This document shows, one piece after another, positions 1-6,679 of a DNA stretch of 15,666 nucleotides. The notes below the pieces were generated by a model, which was given only the letters and a program-made list of their open reading frames with translations, ran no database searches and was not told the origin of the DNA. Source of the stretch: DATKDP01 sp035546335 (GTDB lineage Bacteria > Acidobacteriota > Thermoanaerobaculia > Gp7-AA8); NCBI GenBank assembly GCA_035546335.1, contig DATKDP010000142.1:1-15666 (forward strand). Reading direction: 5' to 3'. A program made the translations under genes and the position numbers. Every line of letters starts with the position of its first letter. Position 1 is the stretch's first letter.

Positions 1-242
1 AGAAACCGGGTACCATGCCCGGCGGCGTGGCCCTGACGAGACCGTTTTCCCTCAGAGTCTTCCGCTCGGCCATGACCAGAAAGGGAGAGGCATGGCGTAA
101 AAAAGCCGCATAAACACAGGGAGTTTCTTGGAAGCGGGTGGCGGGCGGGAAGGCGAGGGATCTCCCCGCAGGTCCAATGGAACTGACTTGCGACTCCCCG
201 CGCTCTCGCTCAGTACAGCTTCCCAGAAGTTCGTGATCGTAA

Positions 243-264
243 TCGCACCCCGTTCGGGGTGCGA
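243..264. repeat. Perfect 9-bp stem hairpin
   Basis: TCGCACCCC (243-251) pairs perfectly with GGGGTGCGA (256-264) around the 4-nt loop GTTC. It lies about 165 nt past the stop codon of the GH57 gene, in the untranslated flank. It could fold in RNA from either strand. No U-tract follows, so it is better described as a REP-like hairpin than a terminator. Confidence 0.6.
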
Positions 265-292
265 CGTTGGTGAACCATTCGCTCCTTCGTTT

Positions 293-321
293 CCGGTGGT
301 GTCGCTGCGCTCCACCACCGG
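293..321. repeat. 8-bp stem hairpin
   Basis: CCGGTGGT (293-300) pairs perfectly with ACCACCGG (314-321) around a 13-nt loop. With the hairpins at 243-264 and 334-348 it forms a cluster of three inverted repeats within about 105 bp. Repeats of this kind often generate spurious short protein predictions in high-GC genomes. Confidence 0.55.
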
Positions 322-333
322 CTGGAATCCTTG

Positions 334-348
334 CATCCCTTCGGGATG
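334..348. repeat. Small 6-bp stem hairpin
   Basis: CATCCC (334-339) pairs with GGGATG (343-348) around a TTC loop. It is short and would be weak alone. It is listed because it is the third inverted repeat in this interval. Confidence 0.4.
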
Positions 349-398
349 ACTCGCGCTCAGGATGACGGTACGGACCTGAGACGGTCGCGGATGGGACA

Positions 399-428
399 GG
401 GGCGGGCGCGGGACGCCCGCTCTCCCCT
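399..428 (-). repeat. 30-bp palindromic element, copy A
   Basis: The reverse complement of 399-428 is identical over 30 bp to positions 15493-15522. The core is a hairpin: GCGGGCG (402-408) pairs with CGCCCGC (414-420) around a 5-nt loop. In this copy the element overlaps the stop codon of the GH57 gene (TAG, 429-427), so two bases of the stop belong to the repeat. It could stabilise or terminate the operon mRNA 3' end, but no U-tract follows. Two identical copies about 15 kb apart indicate an interspersed repeat family. Confidence 0.75.
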
Positions 429-2859
429 ACGCTGATTCGTCGGGGAATTCCACGCTCAGCTTCTGCGCGATCGAACGATACAGCTCGCGCCGCTGCGCAC
501 TCCCGTTGCCGTTGTCGGGGACGGTGGCCGATTCCCTGACGGCCAGCAGCAATCGATAATAGGTGTTCTGCACCTTCCAGAGATTCACGTTGAAAGGGAG
601 CTCGTTCGCCAGCGTCACCGCAGCATCGAGCCGCTGCAGCAACAGAGGGCTCTCCGGACTCGCCTCGAGCTGACCGGCGATTCGTTCGACCGTCCGTTGA
701 AAAGAGTAGGCGAGGCTCGCTTCATCCAAGGGTACCGCCGCGAGCTTCGCCTCGCGAAGCAGACTCTCGATCTGAGAAACGGGAAGGTCGTCGCGCTCGA
801 GGGCATGAGCCAGATTGAGATTGATCGCCGCTTCGGCGGTGATGCGCAGCACCGACGGAAGAGGAACGAAGAGATCTTCGTGAAAGCGCATCAGAGGGCG
901 ATATCGATCGTAGAGGTTGCGGTACGCGCTCTCCGCTTCGCTGAGCGTCGCATCCCAGATCAACCGCAGAATCTTCCGCTGTTCGTCGCGGAAGAGGGAC
1001 TTCATCGAAAACGTCAGCTTGCCGAAGTGACGGTCGAGCCGCCGGATGATCGCCGGGAAATCGCCGTCATAAATGGGGCCCATCATCTCCTCGACGAGCG
1101 TCTGGTACGCCTCGTCGCCCCGATAGTCGCGCACGCCTCCCGTGACGTTGAGGTCCCCGAGGTAGAGAACGCCGAAGCTGAAGCGCCGCGCTTCGCGCGT
1201 GATGCGCGAGACGACCCGAACGCGGCCCACCGCGAGTTTCGCCCGCCCGGCTTCGTGCTTCTGATAATCCTCACGCTCGACCTCGTAACAGTAGATGTCC
1301 AACAGCTCGCCGTAGTCCTCGAAAAGCGAGGAGACTGCGTAGTGGGCCGCAACGCGTGCGAGGTCGACGCGCGCTGTTCTGGCGAATTTTTCGTAGATGA
1401 TCCGACCACTCTGGTGGTCGGGAACGTTGCTCTTCGCCTTCTCCAGCCTGCCGAGCAGTTCCTCCTCCAGCCCGCCGCCGAACAGCTCCTCGGCGAGCTG
1501 GATCACCCGCGCGGCGTACTGGATCACCTGAACCGTCTCGATCCCTGAAAGCTCGTTGAAGAACCAGCCGCAGCTCGTGTACATCAGCATGGCAAAACGC
1601 TGCAGTTCGAGCAGCTTCAGAACCGTGACCGTCTCGTCGCCGGAGAGCTCTCCCTTGCTGTGGTTCGACAGAAAGCGATCGACGTTCTCCGGCGCTCGAT
1701 TCGCGATCACATCGATGTAGCCGTCGCGCGCTGCCCACGGGTCGCGGAGATAGGGGCTCGCGAGCTCTTCGAACTTCGGCGAGATCTCATCGCGCAGCCA
1801 GTCGAGCGCGTCACGGAGAGGGCCGCGCCACGCCTGGCTCCACTCCGCTGAGCCACCCGTCCTGCAGCCGCAATCGCTCCGCCACCGCTCGACACCGTGC
1901 ATGCAGCTCCACGAGCTGTATTCGACGATCTGCACCTCGTGAGTCGGCGGGTGATCCTCGAGAAACTGCCCGTAGTTGGTGATCCCGACCTCAGGATCCC
2001 GCTCCAGCCGATCGAGCAGCCAGGCGAGTGCCATCTCTCCGTGCGGATGATGGTGCCCGTACGTTTCTCCGTCCGTCGCGATGTGCATGAGCTGCGACCG
2101 TCCCCGCTCATCGGAGAATCCGCTCATGAGGCGGTCGAGAAAACTTTCGCCGTTGGAGAGAAGTCCTTCGAAGGCCACCGCGCGTGAGATCGGCCCGTCA
2201 TAGAAGAAGAGATCGATCGTTCGGCCCGAAGGAAGAAACGCGCGGTAAGGCATCGTCGGATCGATGCGCGATCCACTCACGTCCAGCCACTCCTCGGAGC
2301 CGATCTCGCGTACGGCGTTCGCCTGGTTGGGAGCGAGGATGGTGAACGCGATCCCCGCCTCGGCCAGCGCCTCGAGAGTCGCGATGTCGACCGCCGTCTC
2401 CGGAAGCCAGATCCCCTCCGAGGGACGGCCGAATCGCAGCTCGAAATCGCGCAGCCCCCAAATCACCTGCGTCCGACGGTCGCGATCGTTCGCAAGAGGG
2501 AGGATCACGTGGCTGTGCGCCTGGGCGATCGCGGAGCCATGACCTCCGTAGACCTTCTGGCTTTCGGCATCCCCTTCCCTGATCGCGGCCCAGGTATCGG
2601 GCGAGTGCTCCTCCATCCATGCGAGAAGGGTCGCGCCGAAGTTGAAGCTGATCCGTGCGTAGTTGTTGACGATCTTGCCGATACGACCGCGGTCGTCGAG
2701 GATTCTCGCAGCTCCGTTCGGGGCATACGACTCCGCGGTGATCCGCTCGTTCCAGTCGTGGTACGGATGGGCGGAGTCCTGCAGCTCCACCGTCTCGAGC
2801 CAGGGGTTCTCCCGCGCCGGCTGATAGAAGTGGCAGTGAATGCAGATGAGCTCTTCCAT
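427..2859 (-). CDS. GH57 family glycoside hydrolase with C-terminal DUF3536 region
   Basis: The protein is 810 aa. Residues about 1-330 carry the GH57 signature: HFYQP at 10-14; GIWLPET at 149-155, whose E154 matches the family's catalytic nucleophile; and ATDGETYGHHH at 261-271, whose D263 matches the catalytic acid/base. EYSSWSCMHGVERW follows at 313-326. The C-terminal half (about 520-790) looks like the DUF3536 region of a subset of large GH57 proteins; I know no defined function for it. GH57 enzymes are retaining alpha-glucan amylases, 4-alpha-glucanotransferases, branching enzymes or amylopullulanases; which reaction applies cannot be read from sequence. No signal peptide is visible, so it is probably cytoplasmic. 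The ATG directly follows the treZ stop (TGAATG), with only a weak GAGAG about 15 nt upstream, so translational coupling is likely. It is the last gene of the operon and sits where treY might be expected beside treZ. Confidence 0.9.
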   Translation of the reverse strand: MEELICIHCHFYQPARENPWLETVELQDSAHPYHDWNERITAESYAPNGAARILDDRGRIGKIVNNYARISFNFGATLLAWMEEHSPDTWAAIREGDAESQKVYGGHGSAIAQAHSHVILPLANDRDRRTQVIWGLRDFELRFGRPSEGIWLPETAVDIATLEALAEAGIAFTILAPNQANAVREIGSEEWLDVSGSRIDPTMPYRAFLPSGRTIDLFFYDGPISRAVAFEGLLSNGESFLDRLMSGFSDERGRSQLMHIATDGETYGHHHPHGEMALAWLLDRLERDPEVGITNYGQFLEDHPPTHEVQIVEYSSWSCMHGVERWRSDCGCRTGGSAEWSQAWRGPLRDALDWLRDEISPKFEELASPYLRDPWAARDGYIDVIANRAPENVDRFLSNHSKGELSGDETVTVLKLLELQRFAMLMYTSCGWFFNELSGIETVQVIQYAARVIQLAEELFGGGLEEELLGRLEKAKSNVPDHQSGRIIYEKFARTARVDLARVAAHYAVSSLFEDYGELLDIYCYEVEREDYQKHEAGRAKLAVGRVRVVSRITREARRFSFGVLYLGDLNVTGGVRDYRGDEAYQTLVEEMMGPIYDGDFPAIIRRLDRHFGKLTFSMKSLFRDEQRKILRLIWDATLSEAESAYRNLYDRYRPLMRFHEDLFVPLPSVLRITAEAAINLNLAHALERDDLPVSQIESLLREAKLAAVPLDEASLAYSFQRTVERIAGQLEASPESPLLLQRLDAAVTLANELPFNVNLWKVQNTYYRLLLAVRESATVPDNGNGSAQRRELYRSIAQKLSVEFPDESA

Positions 2860-4698
2860 TCAGGAGGGGATCTCTCGACGATGAACTGCAAAGCTCCATG
2901 GCGGGAGCGAGTGCCCGGCATCTCGCCCGCCGTCGTGCTGCGACGCGAAGATTCTAGTCGATCGCGCCGTTTTTGCTGCGTCCAATGATGCATTCTGCTC
3001 GCTCAGGTTGTAAAAGAAGCCGTACGCATCGCCGCCGGCTCCCTCCCGCCAGACTTCCAGCAGCCGGGCCTCGTCGACTCGCGCAGTCACCGGGCCATCC
3101 TTCAGAAGCAGGCCGCGCAGCTCTTTTCTGAAGGCGATCAGCCGCGCGTAGAATTCGCGCAAGGATCGACCCGGCTCGCGCTCCCCCCGCGAGGGATCGA
3201 CGCGAGAGGCGAGAAACGTCTCGACCGCCTGAGGGTCGGGAGACTCTTCGGCCCAGGAGAACGCAGCGAATTCCTCTCTCCGTCCGCGCCGAACGGCCGC
3301 GATCAGGCCGGAATCGCTGTGAGAGGTGAAGTAGTGAAAGGGTGCGCTCTCGCCATACTCCTCACCCATGAACAGAAGCGGGATGAACGGCGAGAGAATC
3401 ACGAGACCGGCGGTCAGCTTCTGCTGTTCGATCGAAAGACGGCTCGCCAGCCTGTCGCCGGCCACCCGGTTGCCGATCTGATCGTGATTCTGCATCGAGA
3501 CGACGAACCTCGAATGCCGGATCTCGAGCGCAGGCGCGCCGTGTCGCCGCTGCCGGTGCACAGAATGGTCGCCGGCGTAGACGAACTTCTCTTCGAGCGC
3601 ACGGGCGATCTGCTCGAGACGGCCGAAATCGCGATAGTAGCCGTTTCGCTCGCCGGTCAGCACGGCGTGAACCGAGTGGTGCAAATCATCACACCATTGG
3701 CCGTGAAGGCCGAAGCCCCCTTTGTCTCGTTCCCGCACCAGGCGCGGATCGTTGAGATCGCTCTCGGCGATTGCGTAGACATTGCGTCCGAGCCGTACGG
3801 ACAGCTCGTCGACGAGCTCGGCGACATCCTGAAGGAAGGGATGTGCCGACTGATCGAAGATCGCATGGACGGCATCGAGGCGCAGTGCGTCGACGTGCGA
3901 CTCTTCGATCCAGAAACGGGCGTTCTGCAGGAAGTAGTTGCGAACATGGTCGCTCCCGGCGCCGTCGAAGTTGATCGCATCGCCCCAGGGCGTCTTGTAT
4001 CGGTCGGTGAAAAACGGGCCGAATTCAGAGACATAGCTCCCCTCCGGGCCGAAGTGGTTGTAGACGACATCGAGGACGACGGCGAGCCTCCGCTGATGGC
4101 ACGCGTCGACGAATCGCTTGAACGCGACCAGCCCTCCGTAGCTGTTCTGCACGGCGAAGGGATAGACGCCGTCGTAGCCCCAGTTCCGGCCGCCGGGAAA
4201 CTGCGCGATCGGCATCACTTCGATCGCCGTGACTCCCAGCCCGGCGAGCTCGTCGAGACGGCCGATTGCTCCGGCGAACGTCCCCTCCGGTGTGAAGGTC
4301 CCGATGTGCAGCTCGTAGAGGACGAAATCCTCGAGAGGAAGACCGTGCCACTCGTCATCCGTCCACTCGAAGCGGCCGGTTACGATCTCCGACGCCGCAT
4401 GCACGCCGTCGGGCTGAGATCTCGATGCGGGATCAGGTCTCTCGCGCCCTCCGCCGAGGCCGAACAGATAGCGGTCGCCATGGCGGACCCCCTCGACGGT
4501 AACCTCGTGATACCCGTCTCCGGCCGGCACCATCTCGATGCGGCGCTCGTCATCGCCGAGAAGGTGGAGCTGGATCGAATCGACGAGCGGCGCCCAGAGG
4601 GAAAAACGCCACCGCGCCTCGCCGGCCTCGATCGCGCCGACCGCTCGAAGCTCATCGAGCGGGGGCAACTCTCTCCTCGCGCTCGAAGAAGACGGCAC
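2860..4698 (-). CDS. treZ: Malto-oligosyltrehalose trehalohydrolase
   Basis: This GH13 enzyme hydrolyses the alpha-1,4 bond next to the trehalose end of maltooligosyl-trehalose and releases trehalose. The 612 aa fit the family: an N-terminal beta-sandwich (about 28-105), the catalytic barrel, and a short C-terminal beta domain. Catalytic residues are intact: D275 in ALRLDAVHAI (nucleophile), E312 in YAIAESDLNDPRLV (acid/base; the SDLNDPRLV tail is typical of TreZ) and D406 in QNHDQIGNR. The barrel also has the YNHFGPEGSY motif. The start is uncertain. The longest frame opens with GTG at 4698, overlapping glgB by 47 nt with no Shine-Dalgarno. An in-frame TTG at 4668 has AGGAG 4 nt upstream and overlaps glgB by 17 nt, which would remove 10 residues. 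The usual partner TreY is absent from this window, so the source of substrate is unknown here. Confidence 0.93.
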   Translation of the reverse strand: MPSSSSARRELPPLDELRAVGAIEAGEARWRFSLWAPLVDSIQLHLLGDDERRIEMVPAGDGYHEVTVEGVRHGDRYLFGLGGGRERPDPASRSQPDGVHAASEIVTGRFEWTDDEWHGLPLEDFVLYELHIGTFTPEGTFAGAIGRLDELAGLGVTAIEVMPIAQFPGGRNWGYDGVYPFAVQNSYGGLVAFKRFVDACHQRRLAVVLDVVYNHFGPEGSYVSEFGPFFTDRYKTPWGDAINFDGAGSDHVRNYFLQNARFWIEESHVDALRLDAVHAIFDQSAHPFLQDVAELVDELSVRLGRNVYAIAESDLNDPRLVRERDKGGFGLHGQWCDDLHHSVHAVLTGERNGYYRDFGRLEQIARALEEKFVYAGDHSVHRQRRHGAPALEIRHSRFVVSMQNHDQIGNRVAGDRLASRLSIEQQKLTAGLVILSPFIPLLFMGEEYGESAPFHYFTSHSDSGLIAAVRRGRREEFAAFSWAEESPDPQAVETFLASRVDPSRGEREPGRSLREFYARLIAFRKELRGLLLKDGPVTARVDEARLLEVWREGAGGDAYGFFYNLSEQNASLDAAKTARSTRIFASQHDGGRDAGHSLPPWSFAVHRREIPS

Positions 4699-6679
4699 CG
4701 AGTGGAGGCAGCGTGAGCGTCAGCGAATGAAGCCGGCCGTGCGAGGCCACCGGTGCCGCTTCGATGCCGCCCATGTTTCCATGGCCGCTCCCGCCGTATT
4801 CGCGCGCATCGCTGTTGAGGATCTCCCGCCAATGACCCCCGAAAGGAGCGCCGAGCCTGTAGTTCATCCTCGGAATTGGAGTGAAGTTGAATGCCGCGAT
4901 CACGATATCGGCCGGATCGCGGCCGCGCCGCTCGAAGGCGATGACGCTCTGCTCCATGTCCGAGCCGTCGATCCATTCGAATCCGGCCGAATCGCAGTCG
5001 AGCTCGTGCATCGCCTTCGATTCGCGGTAGAGCCGGTTCAAATCCGCCACCAGCCGCAGAGCTCCGCGATGCCGCTCGTCCTCCAGAAGGTGCCAGCTGA
5101 GGCTCCCATCGTGGTTCCACTCGCTCCACTGTCCGAATTCCCCTCCCATGAAGAGGAGCTTCTTGCCCGGCTGGCCGTACATGTAGGCAAAGAGAAGTCT
5201 CAGATTCGCGAACTTCTGCCAGTCGTCTCCCGGCATCTTCCCGATCAGCGATCCCTTTCCATGGACCACTTCGTCGTGCGACAGCGGCAGCAGGAAGTTC
5301 TCCGAGAAGGCGTAGATCATCCGGAAGGTGAGTTGGCCATGGTGATACTTCCGATGGACCGGATCATTGGAGAAGTACTTCAGCGTGTCGTGCATCCATC
5401 CCATGTCCCACTTCAACCCGAAGCCGAGACCCCCAAGCCAGGTCGGTTTCGAGACCATAGGCCAGGCCGTCGATTCCTCCGCGATGGTCTGCACGTCGGG
5501 AAAGACTTCGTAGATGTCCTCGTTGAGCCGCCTCAAAAAAGCGAGTGCCTCGAGATTGTCCCTTCCTCCGTAGCGGTTCGGAATCCACTCTCCTTCGTCG
5601 CGCGAGTAGTCGAGATAGATCATCGATGCGACCGCATCGACGCGTATCCCGTCGATGTGGTACTTCCGAAGCCAGAAGAAGGCGCTGCTCGTCAGGAAGC
5701 TTCGGATCTCGTTCCTTCCGTAATTGAAAATCAGGCTGCTCCAGTCGGGATGAAATCCCTGACGCGGATCGGCATGCTCGTACAGATGCGTTCCATCGAA
5801 GTAGCCGAGCCCATGCTCGTCGGTCGGGAAATGGGAGGGCACCCAGTCGAGGATCACGCCGACGCCCGCCCGATGAAGCGCGTCGATCAGCTGCATCAGA
5901 TCCTGCGGCGTCCCGTATCGGCTGGTCGGCGCGAAGTATCCGGTCGTCTGATATCCCCACGAGCCGTAGAACGGATGCTCCATCACCGGCAGAAGCTCGA
6001 CGTGCGTGAATCCATGCTCTACGACGTGAGGTACGAGCTGCTCGGCGAGCTCGCGGTAGCTGAGCGAGTCGCCGTTGCCGTGCCGGCGCCACGAGCCCGC
6101 ATGGACTTCATAGATCGACATCGGGGCTGAAAGCGATTGACGTGCCCGGCGCGACGCCATCCATTCGGCGTCGTTCCAGTCGTAGTCGAGATTCCAGACG
6201 ACGGAAGCCATCTTCGGGGGAATCTCGTGGAGAAAGCCGAAGGGATCCGATTTCTCCACTTCGTAGCTCCCGAATCGCGACTCGATGAAATACTTGTAGA
6301 GATCGCCGTGCCCGACTCCTGCGACGAAGCCCTCCCAGATACCCGAGCTGCCTCGCGGATGCAGCGGCGTGGCCGATCGATCCCAGGCGTTGAATGTTCC
6401 GATCACCGAGACGCGCTCTGCGGAGGGTGCCCACACTGCGAAGGAGGTTCCCGGCACGCCGTCGATCTCCATCGGATGGGCGCCGAGCTTCTCGTAGAGG
6501 TTGCGGTGCGTTCCTTCGTTGAAGAGATAGACGTCATGATCCGTGAGCGGAACGGCTCCTACCTCCTCCTCGGGCCTCGATCTCTCCGCCGGAGCGCGCC
6601 GAGTCGTCGCGACAGCAGTCACATCGGTTCGCTTCTTTGTCCTGCGCTTGCCCGCCGGCTTCTTCGTCTCGTCAGACAT
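4652..6679 (-). CDS. glgB: 1,4-alpha-glucan branching enzyme (GH13, CBM48)
   Basis: The enzyme cuts an alpha-1,4-glucan and re-attaches the piece through an alpha-1,6 bond; here it probably branches the linear product of GlgE. The 675 aa comprise a Lys/Arg-rich tail (about 1-40), CBM48 starting near YLFNEGTHRNLYEKLGAHP (51-69), a GH13 barrel, and an all-beta C-terminal domain. Catalytic residues are D348 in GIRVDAVASMIYLDY, E401 in TIAEEST and D469 in LSHDEVVHGK, all intact. The extra N-terminal N1 domain of the ~730-aa E. coli-type enzyme is absent. I chose ATG 6679 rather than GTG 6688 because AAGGAGGT lies 8 nt upstream of the ATG, while the GTG overlaps that site. The start overlaps the malQ stop by 8 nt. 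Cytoplasmic. Confidence 0.95.
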   Translation of the reverse strand: MSDETKKPAGKRRTKKRTDVTAVATTRRAPAERSRPEEEVGAVPLTDHDVYLFNEGTHRNLYEKLGAHPMEIDGVPGTSFAVWAPSAERVSVIGTFNAWDRSATPLHPRGSSGIWEGFVAGVGHGDLYKYFIESRFGSYEVEKSDPFGFLHEIPPKMASVVWNLDYDWNDAEWMASRRARQSLSAPMSIYEVHAGSWRRHGNGDSLSYRELAEQLVPHVVEHGFTHVELLPVMEHPFYGSWGYQTTGYFAPTSRYGTPQDLMQLIDALHRAGVGVILDWVPSHFPTDEHGLGYFDGTHLYEHADPRQGFHPDWSSLIFNYGRNEIRSFLTSSAFFWLRKYHIDGIRVDAVASMIYLDYSRDEGEWIPNRYGGRDNLEALAFLRRLNEDIYEVFPDVQTIAEESTAWPMVSKPTWLGGLGFGLKWDMGWMHDTLKYFSNDPVHRKYHHGQLTFRMIYAFSENFLLPLSHDEVVHGKGSLIGKMPGDDWQKFANLRLLFAYMYGQPGKKLLFMGGEFGQWSEWNHDGSLSWHLLEDERHRGALRLVADLNRLYRESKAMHELDCDSAGFEWIDGSDMEQSVIAFERRGRDPADIVIAAFNFTPIPRMNYRLGAPFGGHWREILNSDAREYGGSGHGNMGGIEAAPVASHGRLHSLTLTLPPLGAVFFEREERVAPAR

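Larger units (their letters stand above)
1..426. other. Non-coding 3' flank of the operon, with hairpins
   Basis: No convincing gene is seen here. The two short open frames, one on each strand, are low-complexity translations of inverted repeats. The interval holds three small hairpins (243-264, 293-321, 334-348) and a longer palindromic element at 399-428, all listed separately. None is followed by a T-tract on either strand, so I cannot call a classical intrinsic terminator. The region lies directly downstream of the last gene of the minus-strand operon and probably contains its transcript end. Positions 18-50 resemble part of the 114-bp repeat seen at the other end of the window, in inverted orientation (GGCGTGGC, then TTTTCCCTC at similar spacing). 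The match is too short to call a copy. Confidence 0.6.

Noticed and set aside
18..50. Inverted, decayed copy of the 114-bp repeat at the window start
   Set aside because: Only GGCGTGGC and TTTTCCCTC match at similar spacing. The inverted arms are missing, so the similarity could be chance.
52..336. 94-codon open frame on the minus strand downstream of the operon
   Set aside because: Its translation comes largely from inverted repeats, it has no ribosome binding site I can see, and it resembles spurious predictions made from interspersed repeats.
399..428. Intrinsic terminator of the operon
   Set aside because: The hairpin is GC-rich and well placed, but no T-tract follows on the minus strand, so I call it only a repeat hairpin.
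4538..6130. 530-codon open frame on the plus strand across treZ and glgB
   Set aside because: It runs opposite two clear GH13 genes and has no recognisable domain. I judge it a base-composition shadow.
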